NCBI GenBank assembly: GCA_018881555.1
Contig: JACAXG010000055.1
Span: 3,928,978-3,992,977, forward strand
DNA from: Amblyornis subalaris
Taxonomy: Eukaryota; Chordata; Aves; Passeriformes; Ptilonorhynchidae
Direction: 5' to 3'
Length of the DNA: 64,000 nt
Part shown: positions 36,380-48,200 of the stretch, piece after piece
Numbering within the stretch: the stretch's first letter is position 1
Layout: every line of letters starts with the position of its first letter
The notes under the pieces: model-generated
The model's input: the letters and a program-made list of their open reading frames with translations, nothing else
Told to the model about the DNA's origin: nothing
Database searches by the model: none
Program-made: the position numbers and the translations under genes

Positions 36380-37150
36380 TTCTGTCACGGCGGGGGTGGC
36401 TGCGGACCCAAGGCGGCTGCGGGACCGGCTGCGGGGCTGTGCAAGGAGCTCTGGGAGCGGCGTGGGGCCGCACTCCCTGCGGCTGCTCCCGACTCCGCTC
36501 CCCGGCCGGGGCCGGCGGCGCGGGGGCCCGGCGGCAGCCGCCGCTCCCTGGGATGTGCGCGGGCGGAGCACGGCCCGCACCGTGTGTCCATGTGCGCGCC
36601 TTACTGCTCATCCCAGCTCGCCCGGGGCCGCGGCGGCGGCCGGCGCATGCCCGAGGGGCCTCGAGCATGCGCGCAGGGGCGGGCGGGGCGCGCCGCCGCT
36701 CCCGTCGGCCCGCGGCTGCTGCCGGGCGTCGGCGGCGGAGCGAGCCCGCCCCGGCCGGCGGTGCCATGCTCAGCGCGGCGGCCGCCGGGCAGCGCGTCGC
36801 GGCTCGTCGCTCCCGGCCGGCCTCGCCCGCGGCGCTGGGCAGCGGCGGCAGAAGCGAGAGGTAGGGGAGGGCGGGGGCACGGCCTGTCCCGTCCCGCGGC
36901 TGTCCGGTGCCTGGAGGCGGCCGGGGTACGACCGCGGCCCGCACAGGTGTGTGGGCTCCGAGCTGGCGGCCGGGGCCTCCCTCGGCGTGGGCAGCCGAGG
37001 CCGAGCCCCCGGCGGGGGGTTCGGGCGTGGGGCCGCTCCGCGCCCCTGGGAGCGGGTGTTGGGACGCGCCGGTAGCGGCTTCGCTGCCAAGTTGTCCGAG
37101 GAAGCGAAAACTGCCCGAGCCCCGCGGGTGCGTCGGAGTTGCCGTGGCTT
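36380..37150 (+). promoter_or_regulatory. ERGIC2: CpG-island promoter of ERGIC2
   Basis: Dense CpG sequence lies just upstream of the gene. It includes NRF1-like palindromic motifs (ggcgcatgcc near 36642 and gcatgcgcgc near 36665) and many GC boxes, with no clear TATA box. This is the usual architecture for a housekeeping secretory-pathway gene. The long GC-rich open frames here on both strands are a by-product of base composition. Confidence 0.8.
36700..36860 (+). other. ERGIC2: Probable ERGIC2 first exon (untranslated); 5' end approximate
   Basis: A donor-like site (gcgagag then gtaggg) at 36860/36861 closes a GC-rich segment in the CpG island. Human ERGIC2 has an untranslated first exon, and the coding start here is in the next exon, 2.3 kb downstream. 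The transcription start is not determinable from sequence; 36700 is only a placeholder. An ATG at 36766 opens a short frame in this exon. Confidence 0.5.
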
Positions 37151-39136
37151 CGAGCGGGTGCTCTGGTCTTGAGTGGCATTTGTGCTGCGCTTTGTCCCTT
37201 ATTTAGCTCGTAATAATAACANTAACAACAGCAATAATAATAATAATCATCATCATAATCGTAATAATGTGTCTTAACGCAGTTGGCTCTTGGATACCTT
37301 ACTTTCATAGCAGTGGTTTCCAGATCTTTTTGATGTTTCTGTAGTACATCTGTTGAGATGGGTAGGGGGAAGGGTTCTTATCTCCATCTAGGTTTGTAGA
37401 GGAAAGTGAATCTGTATGTGTGGGATTAAAGAAACTAATGAACAGATTGCATATTTCTAGCTGGATTACAAAAATCCACATACTTACTGGTGCAGGGTGA
37501 TTTAGGAACTTTTTTAGTAAAGTGCTCTCAAATTTCCCATGTTTATCCTGTGCTTTTTTCCGGTGTGCTGTTATGCATGTGATATCAGGGAAGATAGGGG
37601 GAAAATGAAATGGTGGTATGTTGGCTTCAATGCTATATGTGTAGGATAACAGGCAACCCTGGCTGGTGTTTCCTCTGTGCTAACGAGTGTTATGGCTACA
37701 GTTGTGTCCAAGCAGCTGCTCTGCCTTATCTGTGCTCTGAAGCTTTCCAATTTTCCCTTGAGCTACTCTGAGTTAAGATAATTCTTTAAGACACGGTTGT
37801 ATGNTAAAGGCAGAACCTTGCTTCCCTGATAATTTTTTGTTTATTGCTGTATAACCAAAAGCCTGTTCCAGCACCTATCTTCTCTGCCCACTCCAGCTGT
37901 GGTACCTTTGAGTCCTCTGCAACATACACAGTACCATTTGGTTCATCTCTGCAGCCTGACCAAGTGCAGAGTCTGTGTCTGAAGTCAACTCGTGTAGTGA
38001 GAAAGTTGCAGGCATAGATGATGAATTTTCTTATGTGAAGTTCTATTTCCAGTAAAGCCTTTTGCTTTGTTATTGCATTGTACAAAGCCTGCTCAGCACC
38101 AGGAAGAGGCAGAGCAGGGAATAGATCTTGAGTAATTTCACTAGGATGTGTCAGAGACTTGATGTTCTCTTGAAACAGAGTCAGTGAGTTCACAGATTTT
38201 TTTACAAGATGATGATGAGAACTGTCTCACTTCTTGGCNCTGTAGTTTAGCTTGCCCGCCTTGTTGTGTTTAAATAGGGAACAATAAGATGACATTCTCA
38301 GAATACAGTAGATGCATGATGGTTTTCATAGCTTTGGAAATTCTGGGTGAAGTTCAGCAGTTCCTCAGAAGAAAAACAACAGTGTCAACTTGTTAAAACA
38401 TGCAGCGTATTGGCAGGACCAGGTTGTGAGCGTATTTGCATGATTTGGAAACAGTTTAAGACAGTATTTCCTGGGCAGGCTGCTTCTCTCAGCATCCTGC
38501 TGTTTAACATGACTCCAAGTGGAGCCGAGATCATATTATGGACAGAAATGATTCTGAAGCATGGAGTTAGGATTTGATCCATAACTTGCTTTGGCAGGTA
38601 TTTTTATAGAGGAAAAAAAATGCCCATTTTATTATGATCATAATGTTCTACAGCTGTAAAAATGCGAAATGCACCTTTTTTTCCTTTAGGATATAGTTTA
38701 TGCCCACATTTGCTGAATGTAGGAGCCCAAAGCAGTCTGACATCCTCCGAAGTTTATGCAGCCTATTAGATATTCCGTTCTAAGTCAGTGACTTCCATGC
38801 ACTGTCAGGTCTGTTTAGCAAGTTTACTTCAGGACTGAGTTTGATTTTTTTTTTTTTAAATTTAAAATGCAGTATATTCACCACCAATAAGAGAGAAAGA
38901 AATTAATTGTAACAATTAAATGGTGGATATTCTGGATGTGGCTGGAATGTAAGCAGCACTATCCAAGCCAACTTTAACAGTTTTCTTGAAGAAAGAGTGA
39001 CCATCCAGTTGTCTACATGTGTTTCTTGAAAATATATTTCTGAGGTTTTAATGGCCTTATTATTGCTTTATGTTAAAGCCAGACAGCTTGAGCAGTATTG
39101 CTTGTGTCTTTTAATCACAATTTATTCTCAAATCAG
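36861..39136 (+). other. ERGIC2: ERGIC2 intron 1 (presumed)
   Basis: The first 290 bp belong to the CpG island. The rest is AT-rich with one microsatellite and a T-rich tract near 38850. The minus-strand open frame at 37786-38193 has no recognisable product. Confidence 0.55.
37207..37268. repeat. Trinucleotide microsatellite (AAT/ATC/AAC)
   Basis: A mixed tract of taataa, caacag and atcatc units with one N, in ERGIC2 intron 1. Confidence 0.85.
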
Positions 39137-39145
39137 AGGGAATAT

Positions 39146-39247
39146 ATGAAGGAGGAGGTGGAGGAGTGTGCTGAAGATGAGGCGACTGAATCGGAAGAAG
39201 ACCCTGAATTTGATGAAAGAATTGGATGCCTTTCCAAAGGTTCCTGA
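39146..39247 (+). other. Upstream ORF overlapping the ERGIC2 start codon
   Basis: An ATG in the 5' part of the same exon opens a 33-codon frame plus TGA, different from the ERGIC2 frame and passing through its start. The predicted peptide is acidic (MKEEVEECAEDEATESEEDP). The context of this ATG is weak (T at -3), so leaky scanning is likely. Whether it is translated is unknown. Confidence 0.5.
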
Positions 39248-39282
39248 AAGCTATGTGGAGACTTCAGCGAGTGGAGGCACAG
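39177..39282 (+). CDS. ERGIC2: ERGIC2 coding exon 1 (start codon)
   Basis: The 106 bp coding part starts at ATG 39177 and encodes MRRLNRKKTLNLMKELDAFP, then KVPESYVETSASGGT. The exon itself begins near 39137 after aaatcag. The donor is gtaggc. An out-of-frame upstream ATG at 39146 overlaps this start. Confidence 0.96.
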
Positions 39283-42200
39283 GTAGGCCTTGTTGAGATG
39301 CTGATATTGATAGAAACTTCAACATGAGGAAGACAGGCATCTGTGTTCACTTGAAACTAGCCATAATTGGTTTCTTCAATTCTTTGGTGGACTGACAGAG
39401 CTCATCCCCGTTAAGTAAAGACATGGTATTTTATCCAAACAGATGCATCCATCACTCATCTGAAGGGAGATTTTTGTATAAAGCTGGTGAGACTCAACCC
39501 GATGTAAAGGTTCACTGTAAAAACTTCTAACCAGTTGCAACTGGAAGTGCACTGTGCCAAGGCTGTAATAAAACTTTCTCATTTGTTGTCTCACTAAGCC
39601 CTTTTCCTGGTGTCAGGTTTCTGGGTAAGACTGAGTGAGCATGACCTGAAATGATGGTGGGATTTGACACTATGCTTTTGTAAAAGAAGAAAAACATTCT
39701 CCAGAGGCAGATAAGTTGAGCATCAGGATGAAGACCAGTTTTCTAAAACTTTTCTCTTGAAGGTATACTTGATTTTAAGAGTAAGGAAAGCCCTGTGAAG
39801 AACTAAATGCTTTACTCACGTGCTTATACTGTCCTTGTTAGTCGTTTGAGCTTGAAAAAGCTGTGGCTGGAAAAAGGACCTGTCTTTATGTATGTGATCA
39901 TAAAATTGTGCATTTAAGTTGAGCTGAGTTAGAGGTAGCCTGATCTGGATATAGCGACTTCATCTCTTGGACTATTGGAATTATTTGCAGATAGGAAACT
40001 GCTAGCACGTAGTTCAAAATGGGGAACAAAAATCTCTCTCATGTGTGATTATGTCTGAAGCTCAGTTGAATAAAGTTCAAGAAGCAATTGCAACCTACAG
40101 ATAAGCCTTTGAAGGATCTATATTACTTTGCTGTGTTTCCTCTAGTGCACTGTTAATAATTAAAGGATTATTGTATATAAAATAATCGCTAAAAAGTGTT
40201 TAAATAGCTCTTTCTTAATGTTAGTCCCAGTTCCTGAGAGAACAAGTGAGTTATTTCTATCTTGTAATTTGCATAAAAACAATAAATGCTTATAAAATCC
40301 TTTTTTGTAGTATAGCACCATCCTTCATGAGAACTTCACTTTGGTAAATGGTACCTTAAGGATTTCTCAACATTAGAAGTTACTTCAACATTCTTTGGTT
40401 TTATCCCGGTAACCTTATAAATGACAATATAGGATTGTCTTTTTCTATGCCATTATGAAATCTGAATATAGTATTCCTGTTTCATTCAGGATTAAGATAC
40501 CAGTCTTACTTTCTGGCGTGATAGGGATCCACGACATACCAAGACTCTATTCTCAGACTTTCACTACCTTCAAACCCATTACAAAAGAAGTACTCTGTCT
40601 CTCAAACAGGCTGAAACTCTAGCTTTGGAGCTGGGAGACCCTTCGGGCAACAGGGTCTGTCTTTGAAAATTCTATAAGACTTTATTTTCCTGTTCAGATC
40701 CACACATTCCTTTGCTCAGAATTACCCAGGAATCAACTGTGGGTCTAATTGTGCTTGTGTGGTGCGGAATAGCCAGTATGGCTCCAGCTTTCCTATTGCA
40801 TAGCTAGGGTGAGTCTGGCCTATTGGGCTCCGAAAGGAAATTGAGAGCCAGAATAGTTAACTGATAGTGCAGTTGACATGAAGAGTTTCATATACGTGAT
40901 TGTTACATAGTGTCAGCTGAAAGCTAGAACTGGCAGTGTGATGAAACAGTCTGTGGCTTCTTTCCTAATCCCCAAGGACAGTGCCTTTATTCCCCTACTT
41001 CTACCTCTGGCCTGTGGACCACTGTGTAGTGAGTTGAAGCCTGTCAGCAGTAGGCTTATTTATTCTCAAGTTGCCCTTTACAGACTCCATAGAAATATTC
41101 CACAGAATGCAAATTAAATATTCCTCAGAATGCAAATGAAAAAAACCTACAGTGCCAAAAAGCTGTACAAATTGCTACTACGTTCCATAACTGAAGTGTT
41201 TTCAAACTTACAAAAGCCACGATTTAATACAAGTGGCATAGAAGGTGCTTCTGTGCATCTGTTACCGTGCAGCAAAATGGTCTTCCCTTTGCATTGTACA
41301 ACTTCGCAAGTGTGATGAGTAGGCTGCTTTGGAGATAAGTGAGGCGCGTGTACCACTAAAATATACCGATTAGTTTCCATCCTAAAAATAATTTCAAATC
41401 AGTTCTTCGCTTATTTAGCCATTGGCAGAATGGAGAGCTGCCGGTTGCTTGTTGCCAGAGGGAGAATTGCTTGAAATATTGATTTGGGAATCATGACTGT
41501 GCAGCTATACACAAATAATATAATGCATATTATTTCTTGTCTGCTAGCTTCTTGAGTCCAAGACTTGATATAAAAACATTGTTGTAAAAAGTTGTAGACA
41601 AGTGGAGGCTTGAAAGGGATTTCAAGGTGCACTACCTTCTTCTTTCATGCTTGAAGTTAGATTGAGTTTTGCTAGACCATCCCTGACAGTGATTTGTGGG
41701 CACTTTCTTTTATATGTGGAGGAGGATATAGCCTGTTCTTAAATCTTCTGTATAGGGATTTCACAACCTCTTAATCATTCCAGTATTTGACTGTCTTAAA
41801 AAGTACTTTCGTGATCCAAAGGTAGGGCTTACTGTCTTTCAATCCTGTGTAAAAACAAATACTGTAGATATGAAACCAGCTTTCCAACAGCAGCTTTTGG
41901 ATTTATAAATCAAATATACCAGTGTTGTACTGGTAATGCTCAACTTCTGGAATTGTTAGAATTTTGTTCTGCTTATGTTTCTGGATAATATTTCTCACAG
42001 TCTGAATTTCTACTTTTTTTTCCTCTGACCAGTTTCTCTGATAGCATTTACAACTATAGCTTTCTTGACCATAATGGAGTTCATGGTGTACCGGGACACA
42101 TGGATGAAATACGAATATGAAGTAGACAAGGATTTTACTAGGTAACTTTAGTTGTTATAATCCTTTTTAAAATGTCAGTTGTCTGCATTTCAGGAAATAA

Positions 42201-45200
42201 TAGATTTAAAATGTTCATGTGATTTGAAAGCAATTTATAATTGAAATTAAAAATTAAATACTAAAAGGACTTGATTTTTCTTCTGTTGATTGATTTGTGT
42301 TTTTTCCTTGTATGTACTCTATGAAGAAGATAAATTGAGATTTCTGCAATGAAGAAGTCAAAATAGTGTAGGTTTGCTATTGAAGGAGCTCCCTGAGGAA
42401 TTATTTGCTAACAATTCAGAGAACATTGTAATATGTAACTCCACATGAGCTAGGTAAACCCACCACATCTCTAGTTCATGCAGTTAGTATGTTGCCATTA
42501 TACTTCCTGCTGCTGGAGGTGAACCTGAAGCACTCAGAACTTTGACTGCATTGTCTAGAGATTGCTACTGATTTTGTCTCCAGTTGCAGTCCCCCTGAAG
42601 ATATGTTTGCTGATGGTTTGCTGATGGTTTCATGTGCCTGTCTGGACTGTGTTTGCCTTTCTTCCAGAGGTGGTCATGCACCATCAGTCTCTGTGAAGTT
42701 TATGCAGATTTTATGCCCTGAACACCTTTAAATGTCGTGTGTCTGGGATTTAAATAACTTTAAAAGCTGTTTTTGACTAGTTGCTGTGGTAACAAGCTAA
42801 AGATACATATATTAATTGGATGTCTTGTACATCAGAAATAACGAGGGTTTCTGTAATGAAAAAAATATGAAAAATTTAAAGGACGTGCATAAAAAACTCA
42901 AGTGGTAGTAAATCCATTCAGACAGCTGGGAGTTTCACATTTAGGTCTATGCTAAAGTAGGTTATATCCCAAGTGAAGCTATCACATGGGAAGGGTAGTC
43001 TATCAGTTAAGAGACTGTTGTGGTATTTGGGATATATCCCACTACAGATTCCCCAGTTTGATTATGGGTTAATCACTCAGCCTGTGGTTCTTGACAACTT
43101 AAACCAATGGAGATTGGTATCACTTCTTTTCTCCTCTCTACTGACCCCAAGTCAAGCTAGTGTTGAATCCTTTGCTTATGTGATTTCTTTGTGGTCAGCT
43201 AAGTCTCAGAAGCAGCTCCCTGAGGTAATAGAACTATGTGACTGTAGTGAGGGGGTTTATTCCTTATAGTTTAAATGACTTTTCTGAAATTTGCATGAAA
43301 ACCAAGAGGACATGCCCGGAATATCGGGGAATGCCACACAATCAGACTTTTGGTGTGATAGAGGTTATCTCTTGAGTTACAAGTGCTTTAATGTGCTTTA
43401 AAAATCCATCTTGCTTCACCCAAATTTTAAACAGCTTAAATTTGTATTCATTGGTGTAAATTTTGTTATTTACAAATTATTTACTGTGTTTCTGCAAGTA
43501 ATCTGAGATTTTTACCAGTATGTCTCTTGATACTTGTACTCAATGTTACTTAATAGATTTTTGCCTTTTTTTTTCTTTCCAGTAAATTAAGGATCAATAT
43601 TGATATTACAGTTGCCATGAGGTGTCAATGTAAGTACTCCATCAATGAAACCTTTTGAAACACTTTAAAGCCTCTTCACAAGCAGTTTCTTGGAATATAG
43701 TTGGATATTGTTCAAAATATTTTACCCTTGCTGTTTCTTCTGATCTTAATGGCATGTAGTGATCTTGATGGTGTATGACTGATTGAAAGAATTGGTAACG
43801 AATGTGAAGAAAAGTATCTGTGCCATCTCTTCTGCATCTTGCAGACCTTACTTTGTCTGTCAATAAGAACAGAATCTGTTGTTCCAGTCTCTCTCTAGCT
43901 GAAAGATTCTGAGAGCTCCTTGTGAGACACAACTCAGCAGCAGGAATTTATTACAATTTCTATTTATTTATGAACTTGGGATATATTAACCTGGCCTACT
44001 GTTTAATAATACTGAAACCATCATGTAATTTCATATTTCTCATGAACATGAGGGATGCCTTCCTATTAAAGGCAATACTTATTATTAGTTTGACATTATT
44101 TAGGTAATGAACCATTATTGTGTTCAGTCTTGCTTGTCCTGGACTGAGAGAAGAGAAAGCATCACTTCTACCAGGAATGCAATCAAATTTTCAGGATTCA
44201 CATTTTTGGCTAGCTCTAAGCCTTGCATTAATTGTATGGTACATCAGTGTATTTTTATTTTTTTTGCAAATAAACCAAACTTTATCCTGTGCTTTGACTA
44301 GTCATGGTCTCTATTCAGTACTTGTAAAACAGGAGAAAATATTTATGCATAGCAGATCCTAGAAAGCTTATATGTGTTGTTCATACAACATCTCTGTAGG
44401 TGTTACATCAGTGAGAAGATACGGCAGATCTGAAGAGTTTTTTGTCAATGTCCATCAGTTCATATTGAAGGTTAAATAGGTTGAAGGAACAGTAACATAT
44501 ATTGAAGTTTACCACTGTACTGTGAAACTTCATTTCAACTTAATTTTTTTTTTGCTTGTCTCTGATATAATATTTCTCCCTGTTTAAAATAGATGTGGGG
44601 GCTGATGTTCTGGATTTAGCAGAAACAATGGTTGCCTCTGCAGATGGGCTAATCTATGAACCAGTAAGTTGATTCTTACCTTTTTAGTTAAAAATTGAAT
44701 TTCTCTTGGCGCAAAGCGCTACTGGAGTGGTTTGCTTGCTTGTGGCTTTTTTTCTCCACCAACCTCTTAGAGAAACATTCTGTAGTTGATCTCTTTTGGC
44801 CATAGCTTCTGGGTACATTTGAGCATTAATTGCAATTGAATTTACTGAGTACATTAGTGTTAACCAATACTTAGGTTTGAATTTGGTGGACAGATGTTAC
44901 TAGTGATCCTCTCTTGCTGGTGAAGTGTAGCAGGTCTGGTAGCTTCTCTGTAGTGCTTGATGTGTGATAACCCTAGAAATAAACAATCTGCACCTGGACC
45001 CTTGTCTTTCAAAGATTGCTCTTCTGCAATTCTGGCTAGGAAGGGACAGAAATTTTTATACTTGAACAGTAAATGTATTATTTAAACTGCGAAGTCCTTT
45101 CATAAACTCTCATCTGTGGTACCAAGTGTGAAGTTGATTATAACTCCCCCCCTTCCCACACCCCAATTGTCTTAGGCTTTCATGGAAGGGATGCTTCCTG

Positions 45201-48200
45201 TGTGTTTTATTACATGTGTTATTTTTGTTTCAGGTAGTATTTGAGCTCACCCCACAACAAAAAGAATTGCAAAGGTAAAAGCACTGAGGTGCATGTTTAT
45301 GGTTTGTACTATTTGTACTGGAGGTGAGTTTGAAGTACACCAGCGCTACATGACACAACTATGTCTGGTCTAACAGCTCCTGCTTGTAATTTAAGAATGC
45401 AAACTTGTGAAGAGACACTAAGTTACTTTCTTTTCCTCGTTACTCTACGGTCTCTGTTATGGAAAAAAAAATTGGCTTTGGACTTACCTGTGGAATGGGT
45501 TCATGCAGCTGCAAGCCAAGATGTATGGACTCACTCAACTTATGTTTCCAAGTGAATGCTTGTAGCACAAGTTATAATTATGGGATCGAATGTGTAAAAC
45601 AGATACCTAAATGTCAAAGTTGAGCTATGGTAACAAATTGGCACATTCTTGCAAAAACAAATGAATGAAATCTTTCCTGTAACTGAATTGACACAGTGTT
45701 TATCACTTAACAGTGATAGCTTGGTATTGGCTGTGCCTCCTATAGTGATAGTCTTGTAATAGAACTGGAGCTAATTTGGGAGTCTGGTTTTGGTATTTTG
45801 GTAATACATTGCTGTGAACACTTGAACTTTGAATTCTATATAAAATATCATTCTCAAATTTTAATGTAATGCTTTAATACTGTCACCAACTTTGTTAACT
45901 TCTTGATTTGCAACCTGCAATTGAAGATAATAATTAATTGTGAAGCTAGATTTTGTTTTGCTGTTGCATGCATTCACACTTGTCTCTAATCTTTAGGATG
46001 CTACAACTAATTCAGAGTAGGCTGCAGGAAGAACACTCTCTTCAAGATGTGATATTCAAAAGTGCATTTAAAAGTGCTTCTACAGCACTGCCACCACGGT
46101 AAGAAAAGCTGGAATTTTGTGTCCTTATTCCCCCTTCCTCTTACCTTATTAATTAGACTTCATGTTTTGTTGTGATTATGATTCAAGGTTGTAAGAAAAG
46201 ACCTCACTGCATTTCAATGGATTTTAAAATAGCATACTTGATACTTGTTTTGGAGAGCTGTTTTATGAAAACCTCTGGGGTTTCCAACCTGGAGGAAGTT
46301 TCCAGGTTTTGTGTGTATGCTTATACATACATTTATATGTGCCTAATAGAGACACAAAAATAAATATATGCACACACCTTTTTATTCTATTTGGTCTGAT
46401 GCTTTCTTCTTAATGGGAATTGATGATGCCAGAGAGAGTAATGCTAAACAAGAGTCTTTTTTTTTAACTATCTTTCTGTCCAGCAGCTTTAAAAAAAGTG
46501 CTGCTATTAGCTGTCTCTTAATGCTTCATAGTTTTAAAAGAATCAACTTTTGAATACAAATGTATTTTGTTAGTAAATTCCTGTGTCTAAGATAGCTGTT
46601 AAGATTGTGTGGAGAAACCTTGCTGTTTTCACTTTATTTCAGCAACCCAGAAGTGTTGAGAGATTAGGGCATAGAATGCTTGGTCTGCTGAATCTGGATG
46701 CTGTGTGATTTCTTTTTTTTTCCCTAGGGGAAAGCACTTTCTGCATGAAAGCTGAAATTCTCTCCACTTAAAAACAGAAACAGCACCAAACAAAAAAATA
46801 CTGAATAAAACAAAAGAAAGACCAAAGCTGCCATACACACTTTCTGTGTTGTAATCTCCCTGTCTGAGGACCAAATACGTTCTTTCTTCCTAAAGCAAGC
46901 CTGAAGATGGCTTAAAATATCTTTTTTTCTCATTTGCTTGATGTCTTCAGATTAATTAAATCCTTCTGTACCTCTGTGTTGCTTGTTAGGGCAGTATTTG
47001 AAATGATATTTATGCTTGAGATGTGTTTAAAAACATTTTGTTTTCATCTCCCTCTAAGGAGTAGATTTGGAAATGCGTTCTGAGTTGTTGGCGTCCAACA
47101 TAAGCGGAGAGTGGAAGGTTTTGTAAAAAAGAAATGTTGAAAGCTCTTCTTGCTAGAGTGTTTTTAATATGACCAAAATGCATTTGGTTCTGGTCATTGT
47201 AGCATGAAAACTTTCCCAAGGAGCCATTTTTGGTAGAAGGCAGTGGGAAAATAAAAATCCCTGGGACAGATATACATATAGTCTAATGTTTTCTGTTCAC
47301 ACATTCAGATATCATAAGCCAGTCTTGTAGGCCAGATCTCTGAATACAAGTATGAATCAAAGCTTATTGATTTCAGCAAACTGACCTTTACTAGTTTCCC
47401 TCCCTTTCCCAATCTCTGCTGTAGTTCCAGAAGAATACAGTAAGGACAGGTAGATGATAATGCTGTCTGAAAAAGAGTAACTGTACTGCTGTTATTCCTG
47501 TTAGACACTGAATATTCTCAAGTACTCTCAATGCTGTTTTTATTTAAACAGGGAAGATAATTCATTACAGTCTCCAGATGCATGCAGAATTCATGGTCAT
47601 CTCTATGTCAATAAAGTGGCAGGGAACTTTCACATAACTGTGGGCAAGTATGTTCTGTTCAATTCCTGAAAATAAAAAAACCCTTGACTTCTACATTCTA
47701 TATAGTGCATGTATGTATATATGTGTGCGTGCTTTTACACTTCAGTCAATGACTGGCTTTTATTGACCTTTCTGTAGTCATGCCTGGTATTTTTTTCCAT
47801 GTAATACCTTTTCTACACAGTTAAATTACTGAAACAGTGCAGTACAGTGCATTGCTGCATGTAATGTGGTCGTTATGAATTTCAGTGTCTTACAGGATGG
47901 AAACTCTTGAAACTTGCTTTGTCAGAGGGCGAATAGAGAGTGCAGTTAACTTGCTTAGTCATAGAACAAATATGGTCAAATTTTTGTTAGTCACTTGAGC
48001 AGTTCTGCAGCTTTTCATGTAGTATGACTTTGTGACTCTTCCAAGAGCAGAGTGGCTTGATGTGTTTTTGATATTTCTAAAAATGCAAAACACTAATTTT
48101 GTGTAAGAGAGTTTTTGTGAGTCCAAGATTCCTGACCTTACTGTTCAGGCTGTCTGTACTTGACAGTAATAAAAGTGTCGTATATGGGGCTTATATAGAT

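Noticed and set aside
36195..37172. Long GC-rich open frames (up to 325 codons) on both strands
   Set aside because: They overlap each other in the CpG island and consist of Arg, Ala, Gly and Pro runs; this is a base-composition effect.
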